Below are positions 22,949 through 34,424 of a DNA stretch of 64,000 nt, piece by piece. Position 1 is the first letter of the stretch, and every line of letters starts with the position of its first letter. A program made the translations under genes and the position numbers. This stretch comes from Macrolepiota albuminosa (Eukaryota > Basidiomycota > Agaricomycetes > Agaricales > Agaricaceae). The stretch covers positions 930,001 to 994,000 of the forward strand of contig JAMWFC010000082.1 of the NCBI GenBank assembly GCA_027475525.1, written 5' to 3'. Below the pieces are notes generated by a model. That model did not search any database, was not told the origin of the DNA, and saw nothing but the letters and a program-made list of their open reading frames with translations.

Positions 22949-25900
22949 CTCCCACTTGACGGTAACGCAGGCAATATGATTCCCATCTTTGTGCGATATT
23001 TTTCAAAAGTTTCTCGTGGCAAGGCCTTGGTTAACATATCCGCGACCATATTAAGGGTAGAGACATGAGATAACTGCACGTTCCCGCGGGATATGTGTTC
23101 CCGAATGAAGTGATAACGTATGTCGATGTGTTTGGCTCTAGAATGTCCGACTGGATTTTTCGAGAGGGCAATACTGCCGGTGCTATCGGTATGGATAATA
23201 GTGGCGTCGATCTGCTCGAAATCTAGGTCTTTAAGCAAGTTACGAAGCCAGATAGCTTCTCTCGTTGCGTTGGATGAGGCGATGTACTCGGCCTCAACGG
23301 TAGAGGTGGCCGTTACGGACTGCTTTTTCGATGACCATGAGATCAGGCTACCTTCGAGATCGTAGCACCATCCACTAATCGAGCGTCGGTCGTACGCGTC
23401 TTGCGCCCAATTCGCATCACTCCATCCCACCAAACGTAACTCGTTGTTTAAAGCGTTTCCCAACCTAAGACAGTATGACCTTGTGCCTTTAAGGTAACGT
23501 AAAACTCGTTTGCAGGCCGCTAGATGTGGAATGCCAGGATCGTTTGAGAATTGCGCCAACAGGTTAACCGCAAACTGTATGTCGGGACGAGTTTGGGTGG
23601 CGTATAGTAACGATCCTATCAATGATATGTAATGAATTTGGCCTGCATATAGTTTATAAGTTTCGCGCTCGTCCTCGTTTGATGGGCACTGCAATAAGGA
23701 TAAATTGTGATTGGTGACCATAGGAGTCGAGACTGAATGGCACGAAGTCATCCCAAATCGATTCAGGATAGAGTCGATGTAAGCGGACTGGTTCAAATAG
23801 ATGGTGTGGTTAATGCGATCGCGCTTGACCTGTATTCCTAGCACGTAGTGTATCTCCCCCAAATCGGTGATGTCGAAATGCTCGTCCATGTCCGTTTTAA
23901 ATGAGATTATTCGTTTGAGATTTCGTCCAGCCACGATCATATCGTCCACGTAGATGATGACAATAAGAATGATTTTCCCATTTTCTCGTAGAATATAGAG
24001 ACAATCGTCAGCAAATGAAGGCACGAATCCAAGACTTATCATGGTCTCGTGAAGTTTCTCCTTCCACTTCCTCCCTGCCTGCTTAAGACCGTATATGGCC
24101 TTAACGAGTCTCCAGTATCGACATTTTCCTATTCCCGAAGGAGCTCGCATGTAGATATCTTCATCGAGTTCTCCTTCGAGGTAAGCTCCTATTACGTCGA
24201 TTTGATGGATTTCCAAATCGAGAATAGCGGCCAAAGTCAAAAATACGCGAAGAGTGGTAAACTTGGCCACTGAGGAAAACGTTTCGCCGTAGTCGACACC
24301 GGGGACTTGGGAGAAACCTTGGGCGACGATTCGAGCCTTGTATTTTGCCACATTTCCGTTTTCATCAAGCTTCTCTTTCAATACGACTTTACTTCCCACG
24401 GCACGTTTTCCCGGAGGTAAATCATCGACTTCTTCAAATACGCCCTTGCTGACGAGTTGATTGTATTCGCTCGCGATAGCCTGCTGCCATTTACTCGCGT
24501 TTGCTGATTTCATAGCGTCTTCGATAGTAGGTCCCGACACAGCAACGTAAGCGATGTGACCTCCAGATTCGTCGTCGCTGTCTTGTCGAAATCTAATTGG
24601 AATCCTTTTTAGACGCGTCGAAGGTTCGCGGTGAGGCAAATCACTCCATTTTGCTCTTTTCTTTGGTGCGGGAGGCGGATTGGAGGGCAGAGGTTCTGGA
24701 TTAGAAGTCGATTCTGGCATAGGGGTTGGATATTGCAATTCCTCAGTGGGTGTCGTAGTATCTGATTCTCTGTCGGAAGACTGAATTTCTCTCAATTGAG
24801 TTTCTACTTCCGATTCAGAGGACACGTCGGGGATAAGAAACTGTCTGGGAGTTTCGGACTCAGGGTACGTCGCAGTGTTAATGAAGTCATTAATTTCTTG
24901 AGTGGTAGACTGTGTCAGTTCAGAGTCCAGTCGGGCTAGTTCGCTCGGTGTATCATCTTCAAGAAATTCGACGTCTCGTGAGGTAATTAATTTCCCGTTT
25001 TCGAGATCCTCCAGTCGGTAACCTTTGGTTTCATCCGCCCACCAGCCAAGCATGCGTACACGTACAGCACGGGATTCCAACTTGCCTTGACGCACTTCTT
25101 TTGGCACATGAGCCCATCCTAATGATCCGAAAATTCGTAGGTGGGCGATGTCTGGTTTTCTTCCGTACCATTCGGTGTAAGGAATTTTTCCCTTTAATGC
25201 AGAGGTTGGAGTGATGGAGCGAATATAAACGGCGTACATGAAAGCCTCTCCCCAGTACCGCAAATCCATCTTAGCGCCATGGAGCATACTTCGGACCATT
25301 TCCATAACCACGGCTATAGCTCGCTCTGCGATTCCATTCTGCTGAGGACGGTATGGGTTTGTGGTTTGATGTCTGATACCGTTTACGGCGCAGAACTTTT
25401 GCAGAACCGAATTCACAAATTCGCTACCATTATCGGTCCGGATTATTTGTACAAATTTTCCGCCACTGCGTTCGTACAATGCTGTGGTGTCTCGCACGGC
25501 GTCGTTAACTTCACTTTTTGACTTTAAAAGACGACCCGTAGGAAAACGTTTACTCGCCTCCACAGTAAGCATCGCATAGCGGTTACCATCCCAGGTGGGT
25601 ACGCTTAATGGGCCAGTTAAATCCATCACCAGTAATTCATTCAGCTCGTATTCGGTGGGACTCGAGTCAGGAAGAGGAGGTCGTGCTGACTTTCCTTCCG
25701 CGCAACCGCTGCAAAGTCGGTCATATTCCCGAGGTAATTTAATATTAATTCCGGTTACGAGCTGCTGATCAACCATCGCTTTTATGGTTCGAGGACTGAT
25801 ATGTCCCAGTCGACGATGCCAAAGACGCATTGTTGATTCATTGGCTATGAATGCGATATTGTTATTGGTGATGCCCATGGTCATGGTTTCGATTCGATAC

Positions 25901-27279
25901 ATCGTCCCATGCGAGCCAATAAGGTTGGCATGCAAGAATTCTTGTCCTTTCCATGAGAGGCTGATTCCGTACGCTAGTCCATGTATGGTGGCACCGCTAC
26001 GCTGAAGTAATCCCAGACTGATAAGGTTTGCGCCAAGGGTAGGAATGTGCAAAACATCTTGTAACTGTACGTCATTGACTCCATTTGAGAGGCATGTTCG
26101 AAACTCGATTGTTCCTTTCCCCATAACTGGCAAGACGTTCATTCCTCCCACAGAGATGTGCTGATCCTTTATTCCTTGATAGCTTATGAAGTACGCCACA
26201 TCTGCCACCATATGGCATGAAGCGGCACTATCGAGGAGTAATCCGGTAGGCATGCCGTCGTAAGTAGCCATGAAGACTTTTCCGACTTCTCGAGTATCGG
26301 ACGTGGCAGGAGATATGGTTATATTGGCTTTCTCGAGGTTTTTGAATTTCCTCGGTTTAGGACATCTCGGACTCCAGTGGCCCTTTTCTCCACAATTGTG
26401 GCAGATATCGTCCGGTTTAGGCAACCGTTTAGGTTTTCTTTTTGTAATCAACGCTCGTGGCCTGCTCCCACTCGAATTATCACGTCCGGCAGACACGAAG
26501 GCCAGGGTTTTGACTGTGGAGTTATTTTCGAGAATTAACCTGTCATATACAGATAACAATTCCGTGGTCACGGTTTCGAGAGTCAAAGAGGTACTGCGGG
26601 ATAGCAAACTTTGTTTGACGACCTCCCATGTAGGGGAGCGAGGAAGCGAAAGAAGCATAGCATTGAGAATAGTATAATCGTCGATTTTGTGACCAGCTTC
26701 GATGAAACGGCGACGGATGCTCATATAAAACCCGAGATGATCAGTCAAGGGTGAGTTACCATCCCATTTCTTCGCGTATAACTGCTGATAATAATAGTGG
26801 ACATTAATGCCACTCTGCTGATCGACGTAGTTCTTCCGCATATGTTCCCAGATTTTCTTGGAACTGTCAAGATCGACTATAGTTTCACGCTGGGTGTATT
26901 CGATAGAATTGCGAATTAATCCCATAGCGGAGTCGTCCTTGTTAAGCCAGTGCTCATGTTTATCACGAGCCGACTGCCAAGTTGTAAAGTCCTTGGATTG
27001 TAACGCCTTCATCAAGTCGGATCCCTCCTTGTAAACGACTTGAGAGGGCTGATCATCGGTAGGGCACGTGGTAGTCATGAGGTCAGTATACTCGGTGGGT
27101 GGTTTCGGAGGACGAGGTTCCCTTCCGGACACTACTCCCCACAAGGCTTTAGCCTGCAGAGCTGACTTCATATTGTCGGACCAGGTATGGTAGTTTGTAC
27201 CATTAAATTTCGGAAACTGCAAAGTTTCGGAAGTGCTGGTCTCATTCACGACGGCGGGGCCCATAACCTGTCGCAGCAT
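22927..27279 (-). CDS. copia Gag-Pol polyprotein
   Basis: A single frame of 1450 residues without interruption. In order: Gag (UBN2-type, residues ~1-270), zinc knuckle CHNCGEKGHWSPRC (~290), aspartic protease LLLDSAASCH (~346), pre-integrase WHRRLGHIS with CSGCAEGK, integrase core (VMDLTGPL, DNGSEF near 618), reverse transcriptase with YVDDM (~1109), RNase H (WSDANW near 1288, VEAEYIASS) and a C-terminal tail. The first ATG after the LTR TATA box is 27279, in the last bases of the 5' LTR. A second in-frame ATG lies five codons on at 27264, within the primer-binding site. The last seven codons and the stop are encoded by the 3' LTR. Confidence 0.96.
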   Translation of the reverse strand: MLRQVMGPAVVNETSTSETLQFPKFNGTNYHTWSDNMKSALQAKALWGVVSGREPRPPKPPTEYTDLMTTTCPTDDQPSQVVYKEGSDLMKALQSKDFTTWQSARDKHEHWLNKDDSAMGLIRNSIEYTQRETIVDLDSSKKIWEHMRKNYVDQQSGINVHYYYQQLYAKKWDGNSPLTDHLGFYMSIRRRFIEAGHKIDDYTILNAMLLSLPRSPTWEVVKQSLLSRSTSLTLETVTTELLSVYDRLILENNSTVKTLAFVSAGRDNSSGSRPRALITKRKPKRLPKPDDICHNCGEKGHWSPRCPKPRKFKNLEKANITISPATSDTREVGKVFMATYDGMPTGLLLDSAASCHMVADVAYFISYQGIKDQHISVGGMNVLPVMGKGTIEFRTCLSNGVNDVQLQDVLHIPTLGANLISLGLLQRSGATIHGLAYGISLSWKGQEFLHANLIGSHGTMYRIETMTMGITNNNIAFIANESTMRLWHRRLGHISPRTIKAMVDQQLVTGINIKLPREYDRLCSGCAEGKSARPPLPDSSPTEYELNELLVMDLTGPLSVPTWDGNRYAMLTVEASKRFPTGRLLKSKSEVNDAVRDTTALYERSGGKFVQIIRTDNGSEFVNSVLQKFCAVNGIRHQTTNPYRPQQNGIAERAIAVVMEMVRSMLHGAKMDLRYWGEAFMYAVYIRSITPTSALKGKIPYTEWYGRKPDIAHLRIFGSLGWAHVPKEVRQGKLESRAVRVRMLGWWADETKGYRLEDLENGKLITSRDVEFLEDDTPSELARLDSELTQSTTQEINDFINTATYPESETPRQFLIPDVSSESEVETQLREIQSSDRESDTTTPTEELQYPTPMPESTSNPEPLPSNPPPAPKKRAKWSDLPHREPSTRLKRIPIRFRQDSDDESGGHIAYVAVSGPTIEDAMKSANASKWQQAIASEYNQLVSKGVFEEVDDLPPGKRAVGSKVVLKEKLDENGNVAKYKARIVAQGFSQVPGVDYGETFSSVAKFTTLRVFLTLAAILDLEIHQIDVIGAYLEGELDEDIYMRAPSGIGKCRYWRLVKAIYGLKQAGRKWKEKLHETMISLGFVPSFADDCLYILRENGKIILIVIIYVDDMIVAGRNLKRIISFKTDMDEHFDITDLGEIHYVLGIQVKRDRINHTIYLNQSAYIDSILNRFGMTSCHSVSTPMVTNHNLSLLQCPSNEDERETYKLYAGQIHYISLIGSLLYATQTRPDIQFAVNLLAQFSNDPGIPHLAACKRVLRYLKGTRSYCLRLGNALNNELRLVGWSDANWAQDAYDRRSISGWCYDLEGSLISWSSKKQSVTATSTVEAEYIASSNATREAIWLRNLLKDLDFEQIDATIIHTDSTGSIALSKNPVGHSRAKHIDIRYHFIREHISRGNVQLSHVSTLNMVADMLTKALPRETFEKYRTKMGIILPALPSSGSVNGNDA
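22949..22957 (-). promoter_or_regulatory. polypurine tract (plus-strand primer)
   Basis: The minus-strand sequence AAGTGGGAG abuts the 3' LTR, the usual place of the plus-strand DNA primer. It is inside the coding frame. Confidence 0.75.
27257..27268 (-). promoter_or_regulatory. primer-binding site, internal initiator-tRNA-Met type
   Basis: Immediately after the 5' LTR the minus strand reads GGTTATGGGCCC. This is complementary to the anticodon region of eukaryotic initiator tRNA-Met (GGGCCCATAACC), the half-tRNA primer known for Drosophila copia. It is not the CCA-end type. Confidence 0.8.
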
Positions 27280-27586
27280 AATAGCGTAACGATGATGTAT
27301 TCGTATATAATAGACAATATAATAACTGGAGTCAAGTATCGAGAGATATAAGTACAAGTTTTGGATAACGTAAGTAAGTAACGCACCTGGAGTCAAGTAT
27401 CGAGAGATACCTTGACCCCAGATCGAGACAACGTATTTATAGCTATACATAAATAGAGTGAAGTCATACGTGTATCATAATATCGTAATGTAGATGTAAT
27501 TTATCAAATAAAAGAAAACATACGAGGATGATGATAAGGTGACATCATAATGATATAGCCGGAGTTACGCGTCATTTCCGTTGACA
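27269..27586 (-). repeat. copia 5' LTR with promoter
   Basis: 318 bp. On the minus strand a TATAAATA box lies at 27434-27441, so transcription should start near 27400-27410. The gag-pol start codon is placed accordingly. An ORF opening further up at 27450 would lie upstream of the TATA box and is not used. Confidence 0.93.
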
Positions 27587-27591
27587 TGATG

Positions 27592-28192
27592 ACGTACGAT
27601 GAAACGGAATTTAAATTGCCATTTTTGTTGGAGGTAATATTAGGAAGCTTGGAGACATGACATCGTGCAACACAACAGAATGGCATGTCCTCCTCTGAAT
27701 CTAATTGAAAGAGTTGAAATTTTGTTGATAATTTGTGTGGGCTTATCTGCTGATGCGAACTGCTGTGTGGTTAGTTTGATGGAAGTCATGGAAGAGTAAA
27801 CCGTGGGAATGGAAAAATCTCTCGTGCTTGTTCCTAAACGACGCTTGAAGCCTTGAGCCTGGAGACCCTTAGGACATTTTTCATCACTCATCAGCTTCCA
27901 CTGATCAAACTATTCCAAGTGCTGGTCAGGTAGGAACCGTTCACAACTCGTGAAACTTTGAAGCACAATCAGGAGACATTTGCGACGTGTTGGCGTTATA
28001 TAGAGTCTGTGTCGGTCGACATTGATATCTAGAGCTGATCTTACGCTTTTCATTTTTGTGGGGTTAATAATTTATAACTCCCATTGTTTATCGTCAACTA
28101 GAACGATGTGGTAGCAAGATGAAAAAGATGGGATCAGCACGAGCTGGGTACGTTTTGATGGGTTGATCGAATGATTATGACCACTGCCATCG
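27592..28192. other. intergenic, nothing recognised
   Basis: The unoccupied continuation of the copia target site, then the promoter region of the hydrolase gene. A frame at 27640-27891 (-) has no recognisable features. Confidence 0.4.
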
Positions 28193-29517
28193 ATGTCTGT
28201 TGTCGACCCACAAACTCTGGCCTATAAACAGGTTTCCAACTATCTGAGTACTAGTGCGATCGACGTCCATCTTGACGTCTATCCACCGGCTTTTGCTTCA
28301 GTCAACAGTACAACCCCCTCTGTGCCTACCGTGATATATTTTCACGGAGGAGGCCTGACTGTCGGGAACCGCCAAAGCTGGTTTCCCTCCTGGCTTTGTA
28401 GTCAGTACCCATTGGGTGCCCTTGTTTCTTCATCCTGATACTTGAACGAAGGATATCACTCCAATTGATCCGTAAATTGCACAGATCGAACGACCAAAGC
28501 TGGTTACGCGTTTATTTCTGCGGACTACCAGCTTTTACCGCCTGCGACGGGTCATGATATCGTGCAAGATATACAGGATGTACTCCGCTTTGTTACGTCA
28601 CAAGAGTTCTCGTTAGATATAAATCGAGTTGAAGCTGTGAGCGCACATTCAGGAGAACTTGGATTCTCGATCGATCCAGAGAGAATCGCTGTTGCGGGTT
28701 CGAGTGCTGGAGGGACCTGCGCATACCTTGCCGCTCTTCATTGTGTTTCCCCGAAACCAAAGGCCATCGTATCAATGTATGGCATGGGCGGAGACTTTTT
28801 CGTAAGTTCACCACTATTACTTCGCCGGCTCGAAACAATAAATTCCCCTAGGCGTCTCATTATCTCTCCCCAAAGACAAAACCCTTCTTCCGCGGCAGGG
28901 AAATCCTCGATCCTCGTGACTTCTCCGAATACCTTCATCCCAACCATGAACCTGATACTCATTCCGACCCCGCATCGCGAAAATTTGCTTCCCTACATTG
29001 CATCGCGGACTCTGCACTAGCGTATCATCCACAAACATATCATATCCCAGGATACCCCGCGAACCCACGCATGCTCCTCCCACGCCTTTATCTCCAGCTT
29101 GGTGTATTCATTGATTATTATACTGGTGCACACGAGAACGGGGGGATAAGTGTCCCCCTACGCGATGCACTCGCTTCTAAACCTGGGCCTGAAGCCTCTG
29201 ATGATAGTCTGGCCAAGTTCGACGATCTCATCCGCACTTTGGTCCCTGTCCAGCACCATGGCCTCTTCCCGCAACTTGCTGCATCAAGGGACTGGCCACC
29301 CACGGTGCTGGTGCATGGAACAGAGGATTCTGCAGTGCCGGTTTGGGACTCGAGAAATCTGATGAGGCGACTCAAAGGTCTTGGGGTGGACGTCGAGCTG
29401 TTTGAAGTGAAGGGGAGAGAGCATTCGTTTGATTATGAGACTGGTGCGGAAGAGCTGTTTGGGGACGTTTTTGATAGGGTTGAGGCTTTCTTGAGAAACA
29501 ACATTGGGAAAAAATGA
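28193..29517 (+). CDS. alpha/beta hydrolase (fold-3, esterase-like)
   Basis: Exons 28193-28400, 28485-28801 and 28852-29517 sum to 1191 nt, 396 residues. The oxyanion motif HGGG (51-54) follows VIYF. The nucleophile elbow GSSAG places Ser143, with acid Asp334 in HGTEDSAVP and base His366 in REHSF, a complete triad of the hormone-sensitive-lipase/BD-FAE type. There is no signal peptide, so the enzyme is probably intracellular, hydrolysing small carboxyl esters or lactones; the substrate is unknown. The conserved ISADYQLLPPATGHDI block after intron 1 fixes the splice frame. The first donor (A|GTCAGT) is weak and is the least certain junction. Confidence 0.88.
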
Positions 29518-30591
29518 TTTTTTGCTTTAGAATCGAGCGTAGATTATCTGATAGAAAATCTATTCAGCTGTTCACTCAGTTTAAGCTTTTCACATTCAAT
29601 CCCTGTCTGTCAAGGGATCTCCTCAGAATTGACCAATTAGAAAACAGCGTACCTGTACCGAAACAAGGGAGAACATTTGATGATGTGTTCCTGAAGGTCT
29701 CCTAGTAAGAGGAATCTTGCTCTTCATCTTCTAAAGGTCAGTCCAATCCCTGAACATGGTATGACCAAGGCACTCGCTCTCGTATTGTTCATAAGGACAT
29801 TTTACTTACGATTATTTATCCAGCTTGATATACGAGGAATGATAGCGTCAGTCGTGCCCCCTATAATGTGGCGCAAGTCGGTGATTGTACGGTGTCGCGG
29901 AAGGGAAATGTATCCATTTATCTTGTTTAAGTGATCTCTTTCTGGGCTCCCCGGTGAGTGAAATTGTCTCACATAGGTCACAGGGAAGCTCGCTTGTCAT
30001 ATCCCGGTGTAGATTTCCCTCAAAGTATCTTCATAGAGAAATTCCCAAAAAGAAAACTGGTGATGATAAGGTTCAAAGTGGATTCAAGGTAAATTGAGTG
30101 CTGTCAGTAGTGGCTTCTACGGTTGCGTAACAACATACAGGGGTTCTGTAACCATAACAATATGAGTAGATGTGCTTTGCATTCTTTTCAGACACGCATA
30201 AAACCCATTACAAGACCAGTGGGCTCTGAGAATGTGGCTGAAGCTCAGCGAAAGAGGAGGCTTGATATCGGAGTCGGAAATCCCGGAAACATCCAGCGTA
30301 GTCACAACAGAAGTACATACAGCGACGGCACTCAACTCTGCACCGTAAAACTGAAGATGATACCTCTAATTAATACTGAGTCAGCAACAGCAAGACTCAA
30401 AGAGACATGCGCAAGAGTTCGAGACGACACGTATAAGTAAATGATGAGTATTTCGGTCTCTTTGTTTGCAACGCATGGTATTGTGTTTGCATTGTTTGGT
30501 TCTGTGCCTTTCTGGACTTTTGGTCTCGGCACCAACAAGCCATCTCTCTGTCCTAAACCTCCATCATAGAAAACAATTGGCTGCCGCCGCT
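29518..30591. other. intergenic, nothing recognised
   Basis: About 1.1 kb between two plus-strand genes. Overlapping short frames on both strands (30117-30538) look like chance. It presumably carries the 5' region of the FYRN/FYRC gene. Confidence 0.4.
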
Positions 30592-33530
30592 ATGAGCCCT
30601 CGTCGCTCCTCATCAATGGCAACCAGCCGAAAAATTGACCAGGACGTCGTCATGCAACCCCAGGATGACCCTTCCCCCTCGCCTGCGAAAGTGACGGACC
30701 AGGAATTAGTTGAGAAGTACAAAACTTTGAAAAGGCGATACCATGAACTTGAGGTGAGTTGGAATTTTCGTATTTCTTTTGCTTATGAGGAAAGATTCTC
30801 AATAGATGCGCTCGCTTAGCAGAGTCATGACGAATCGAGTACTGAGCTGGAGCGATCAGAAGAGCGGAATGTCAGGAGGCGTGAAGAGCAAAGGTGGGCA
30901 ATGCGGATAGACACGTTTGAGATCGATTCAGTTAACAAGGTACTTGTATAGTCGACTTCTGGATTCTATCACCTTGTTAGAGAAAGAACACCCGGATATT
31001 CAAAACCTCAGTGCCGCTGCTTCTTCGCTCCAATCAATCCTAGCTTCAATGCCGCAGGTATGGTCAAATATACGATGATGTACGTCGCTATTTACAGATC
31101 CTTGCGACGCCTCCATCCAGAACTCTGTAGATGAACATGGTCGTGGCGCGGGAAACGATGAACAGACAACCGGCGGTAGCGGGTTGTCTTCTGCAAAAGG
31201 CACCCGAACTTTGCGTAATGGCAGTCAGAGAAGTCGTGGTTCGCTTCAAGGTGAGATCTTCTCCGTGTAATTCATGTGTACGTCCGCGGCTCAACTCAAC
31301 ACGCCCGCCCTCCAACCCTCCATCAATGACTGCATCTTCATCCTCTAAAATGATTCTGGGATCTTGGGCTTACATTGTACCAGGATCTTCCTCACGCCAT
31401 TCCTCAACTCACCTTTCATCCGCGCCTCAAGATCATCTTGGTCAGCCTGCGTCCACGAGTGTGAGTAATGTAATACTGTAAAAGGTTACATTGGGGTACT
31501 GAACAATATGAACATGAGCAGAGCTCAGTCTTAGCTTCGGATTTGGGTCCAGCTTCAAATGATCAGCACGATGAAGTCGGAAAGGAGCCGGTACGAGGTG
31601 AAACAAATGTTAATACATCGCGCGCTCCTGCGTCCGGTCCGTCGCGTTCTACGCGTCGAAGTAGCCGATTGGTTGCTGTAGAGCGCGAGCCTCTTGGGGA
31701 CGGAATTGAGTCTGGACCCGGGCCTAGAACACGAGGAGCAGCCAAGCGCGCAGCGACTTCTCCCGCAGGTAAAAACAAGTCAAGTATTGCCTTCGCGACT
31801 ATTACTGGAAAAACGACCCAAGGGAAATTGTCAGCTTCATCAGATAATACCTCGCCTGTGCAAACCAACTCGTATTCAATCAACTCACTGGCGACGCCTT
31901 CTACTCCCAATCCACCAGCATCTGATGAGACTCTCCCCTCTGACCCTAATATCGACCCTTCCTTGGCAAGTCCAACAACTAATGGGACCGGTGAAATAAA
32001 AGGATTCTCACCAATGGAGAACATTGTCAAGGTGGCCGAGGCCGCTATCGCCGCTCAAAATGCCGCCAACAACTCTCAGACAACCTCCACGACCCAGTCC
32101 ACGCCATCCGCAGACCTTTTGAAAACGTTACAATCAACACACCCTCCATCAACGACATCATCTTCTAGCCTATCTCCTTCAACATCCTATAATCCTTACA
32201 TGGCCCTGGTGCCGGGTAAATCGAATACAGGCGTGATGCCTCTTTCCATGAACCCCTATGCCGTATACTATGCACCAGGCGCTCCAGGTGCCTCTCCCTA
32301 CTCACCATACGGAAATCCTTATCATTTCCTCACCACACCGGGGGGACCTAGTGGTGTGTTCCCGCCAAGTCCGAATTCTGCTCAGTCTAATACAGAGAGG
32401 CCATCTCCGGACCCTCATCGCCCGGCCAAACCCAAGCGGCTGAAGGCACATACTGTCACCAGCAAGAGCTTCAGTATTCCAATGGTACCTCGCGATAAAC
32501 GAGGCAATCCAATGCTCCCTTTGAATGTTGGAATCATGACAGTCATCAGCCTTGGTGAAGTCTGTATGAGAGAACACTTTCATACCGAGCGATATATTTT
32601 TCCTGTAGGATATGAAGTGACGAGGTGTGTATTCTCTTGTTCCTTGTTCTTGCATTGCCACAGAACTCAGCTCCCTGTAGGCGTTATCTGTCTACTGTCG
32701 ATCCTAATCTTGAGGTCGTCTACCACTGCACCATCCTGGATGGTGGTGATGGTCCTAAATTTCAGATAGTGCCGTCAGATGTCCCAGGCCGGCCTGTAAT
32801 TGCAGGAACCGCGACAGGGGCTTGGTCAAGCGTCGTAAAGCAGGCGAATGCCATACGTAACCGACAACATTCAAATTCGGTTTCCGGGCCAGATTTTTTT
32901 GGGCTAGGGCAGAATACAATAAAGCATCTCATTCAAGAGTTACCTAATGCCGATCGACTAAGGGATTATGTATGGCAAACCTTCATTGAGGGAGGGTAAG
33001 TTGGAAGCTCCTACACTGATTGTTTACCGCTTACCATTTCGGATACTAGCCCCCTCGGTGGACGACATGCTGCTGTCATTCCCGCACTCCCAGAGGAATA
33101 TGAAACTTCCTTGCCAATTGGTGCCTATTATCCAACTCAATCTGAGCGGGAGAAGCGGATACGAGAAGCTGGTGGTGTACCCGAGGCTTCTAGGGACATC
33201 TCTGTTAGCTCATACTATCCTCGGCATGTCCACCTTCAGGCAGAGCGGCTCAAACAACACACGGCCCAGCCTGCCGAGCCGTCGGCGTCCAGTCAGTCGG
33301 CACCGCAGACACCGGCACCGTCACAGATTGATACGAATTTGCTGGACATGCAGAATAATCACCCTCAGCTTGCCACCAGTGCCGACAGGACACCTCAGGC
33401 GACGGACGGGCCCGGTACAGGGGTAGTCTTACGGTCTGGTACAAACGCGCATCCAATGACGACGACAATTGCCAGCATAATGAATGCTTTTCCTCCGGCG
33501 CCACCGCCAACGTCGACGCCAACACAATGA
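30592..33530 (+). CDS. FYRN/FYRC-domain nuclear protein (TBRG1-like)
   Basis: Eight exons (30592-30753, 30820-30893, 30952-31057, 31121-31250, 31384-31460, 31522-32624, 32681-32995, 33050-33530) sum to 2448 nt, 815 residues. A coiled-coil-prone N-terminus (KYKTLKRRYHELE...) is followed by a long disordered Ser/Thr/Pro-rich part with basic patches (RSTRRSSR). A FYRN block (PLNVGIMTVISLGEVCM, HTERYIFPVGYEVTR, ~515-555) and an FYRC block (YHCTILDGGDGPKFQIVPSD to GPDFFGLGQNTIKHLIQELP, ~560-655) follow. FYRN and FYRC pair into one fold found in chromatin proteins (MLL, TBRG1). A transcription or chromatin role is inferred. The C-terminal 150 residues are Pro/Gln/Thr-rich. The exon-4 acceptor at 31120 is chosen because other frames hit stops. 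Confidence 0.88.
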
Positions 33531-34424
33531 ACCCAGGCACAACTTTTGGGGTCTCTTATGTTTTTGGTTGTCGAGGTCATGGAAATTTGCAAGTGCGAGC
33601 ACTTTGTCTTCCTTTGCAAGGTCTCGGGTGGACTGCATTTTGTCATAGCATCGTTGTCACATCGTTGTCATCATTTTTTTTCTCCATGCGCGGTTAAATT
33701 CCAGACTCACACAGCTCAGAGTGTATCTTCTTTCTATGTTGTGTTGCGTTGTCTTGTTGCTAACTTGGTGTTTCTTGCCAATTCCATCTTACGCTATTAT
33801 AGCACAAATCATGATGTCTCGTGCTACCTTTCTACAGGTTTCCAGGTGACTGTTTTAGCGTATAGGTTGACTCAGGTCTCCTGTTTTTTTTTTTTTCGTT
33901 CGCATCTATGCCCGAATCCCATTCTCCTCTGAGGCGCTCCTTGCGGCACTACTTTCCTCAGACGGAGTATGCTGGACGCAAATGACGGACAACTACAGGA
34001 TGTAATGATGCATTTACTAGATGAGCTGGTGCTTGGTGCTAGCAATGAGTCTTGTTGCGAAGCAACTGTTTGTGTCTGTCGTTGCGGCGATGTCTTTCTG
34101 GCGATAATGATTAAACCGTAGAGTGGTAATCAACGGGCCTCTGTGGGGACTCCTTCCGATGCAAGGGTAGTGCCGGACAAATGGGGTAGTATGTGAGGCA
34201 AACATCAAAATTATTTCATACACAAATTTCAAGTCTTTTTGTCACTTGCATGTCAAAGCACTTATCTTTTCGAATGCAGGGCTCCCTTTGAACTGGAAAT
34301 GCACAGACTTTGGGCCAGAGACATTAAGCTGGAACCAGCGTTAGAGTAGTAAGTTGATATTTTTCTGGTACCTCAAAATCTTTTTTGTTCTTTCGACTTG
34401 AATACAGTGAAGAAACCGGAGTTA
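33531..34424. other. intergenic, nothing recognised
   Basis: The convergent gap between the FYRN/FYRC gene and P450 copy B. It has a T-run near 33885-33896. No supported frame. Confidence 0.4.

Larger units (their letters stand above)
22631..27586 (-). mobile_element. intact Ty1/copia LTR retrotransposon
   Basis: The 4956-bp element lies between 5-bp target duplications TGATG (22626-22630 and 27587-27591). Its two 318-bp LTRs appear identical by eye. It contains a single open gag-pol frame on the minus strand, a primer-binding site directly after the 5' LTR and a purine tract before the 3' LTR. Everything needed for autonomous copying is present and unbroken, so it is a recent and possibly active insertion. 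Its 3' end faces the CYSTM-like gene. Confidence 0.96.

Noticed and set aside
27280..27450. Upstream extension of the copia frame to an ATG at 27450
   Set aside because: It lies upstream of the LTR TATA box (27434-27441), so it would not be in the genomic transcript.
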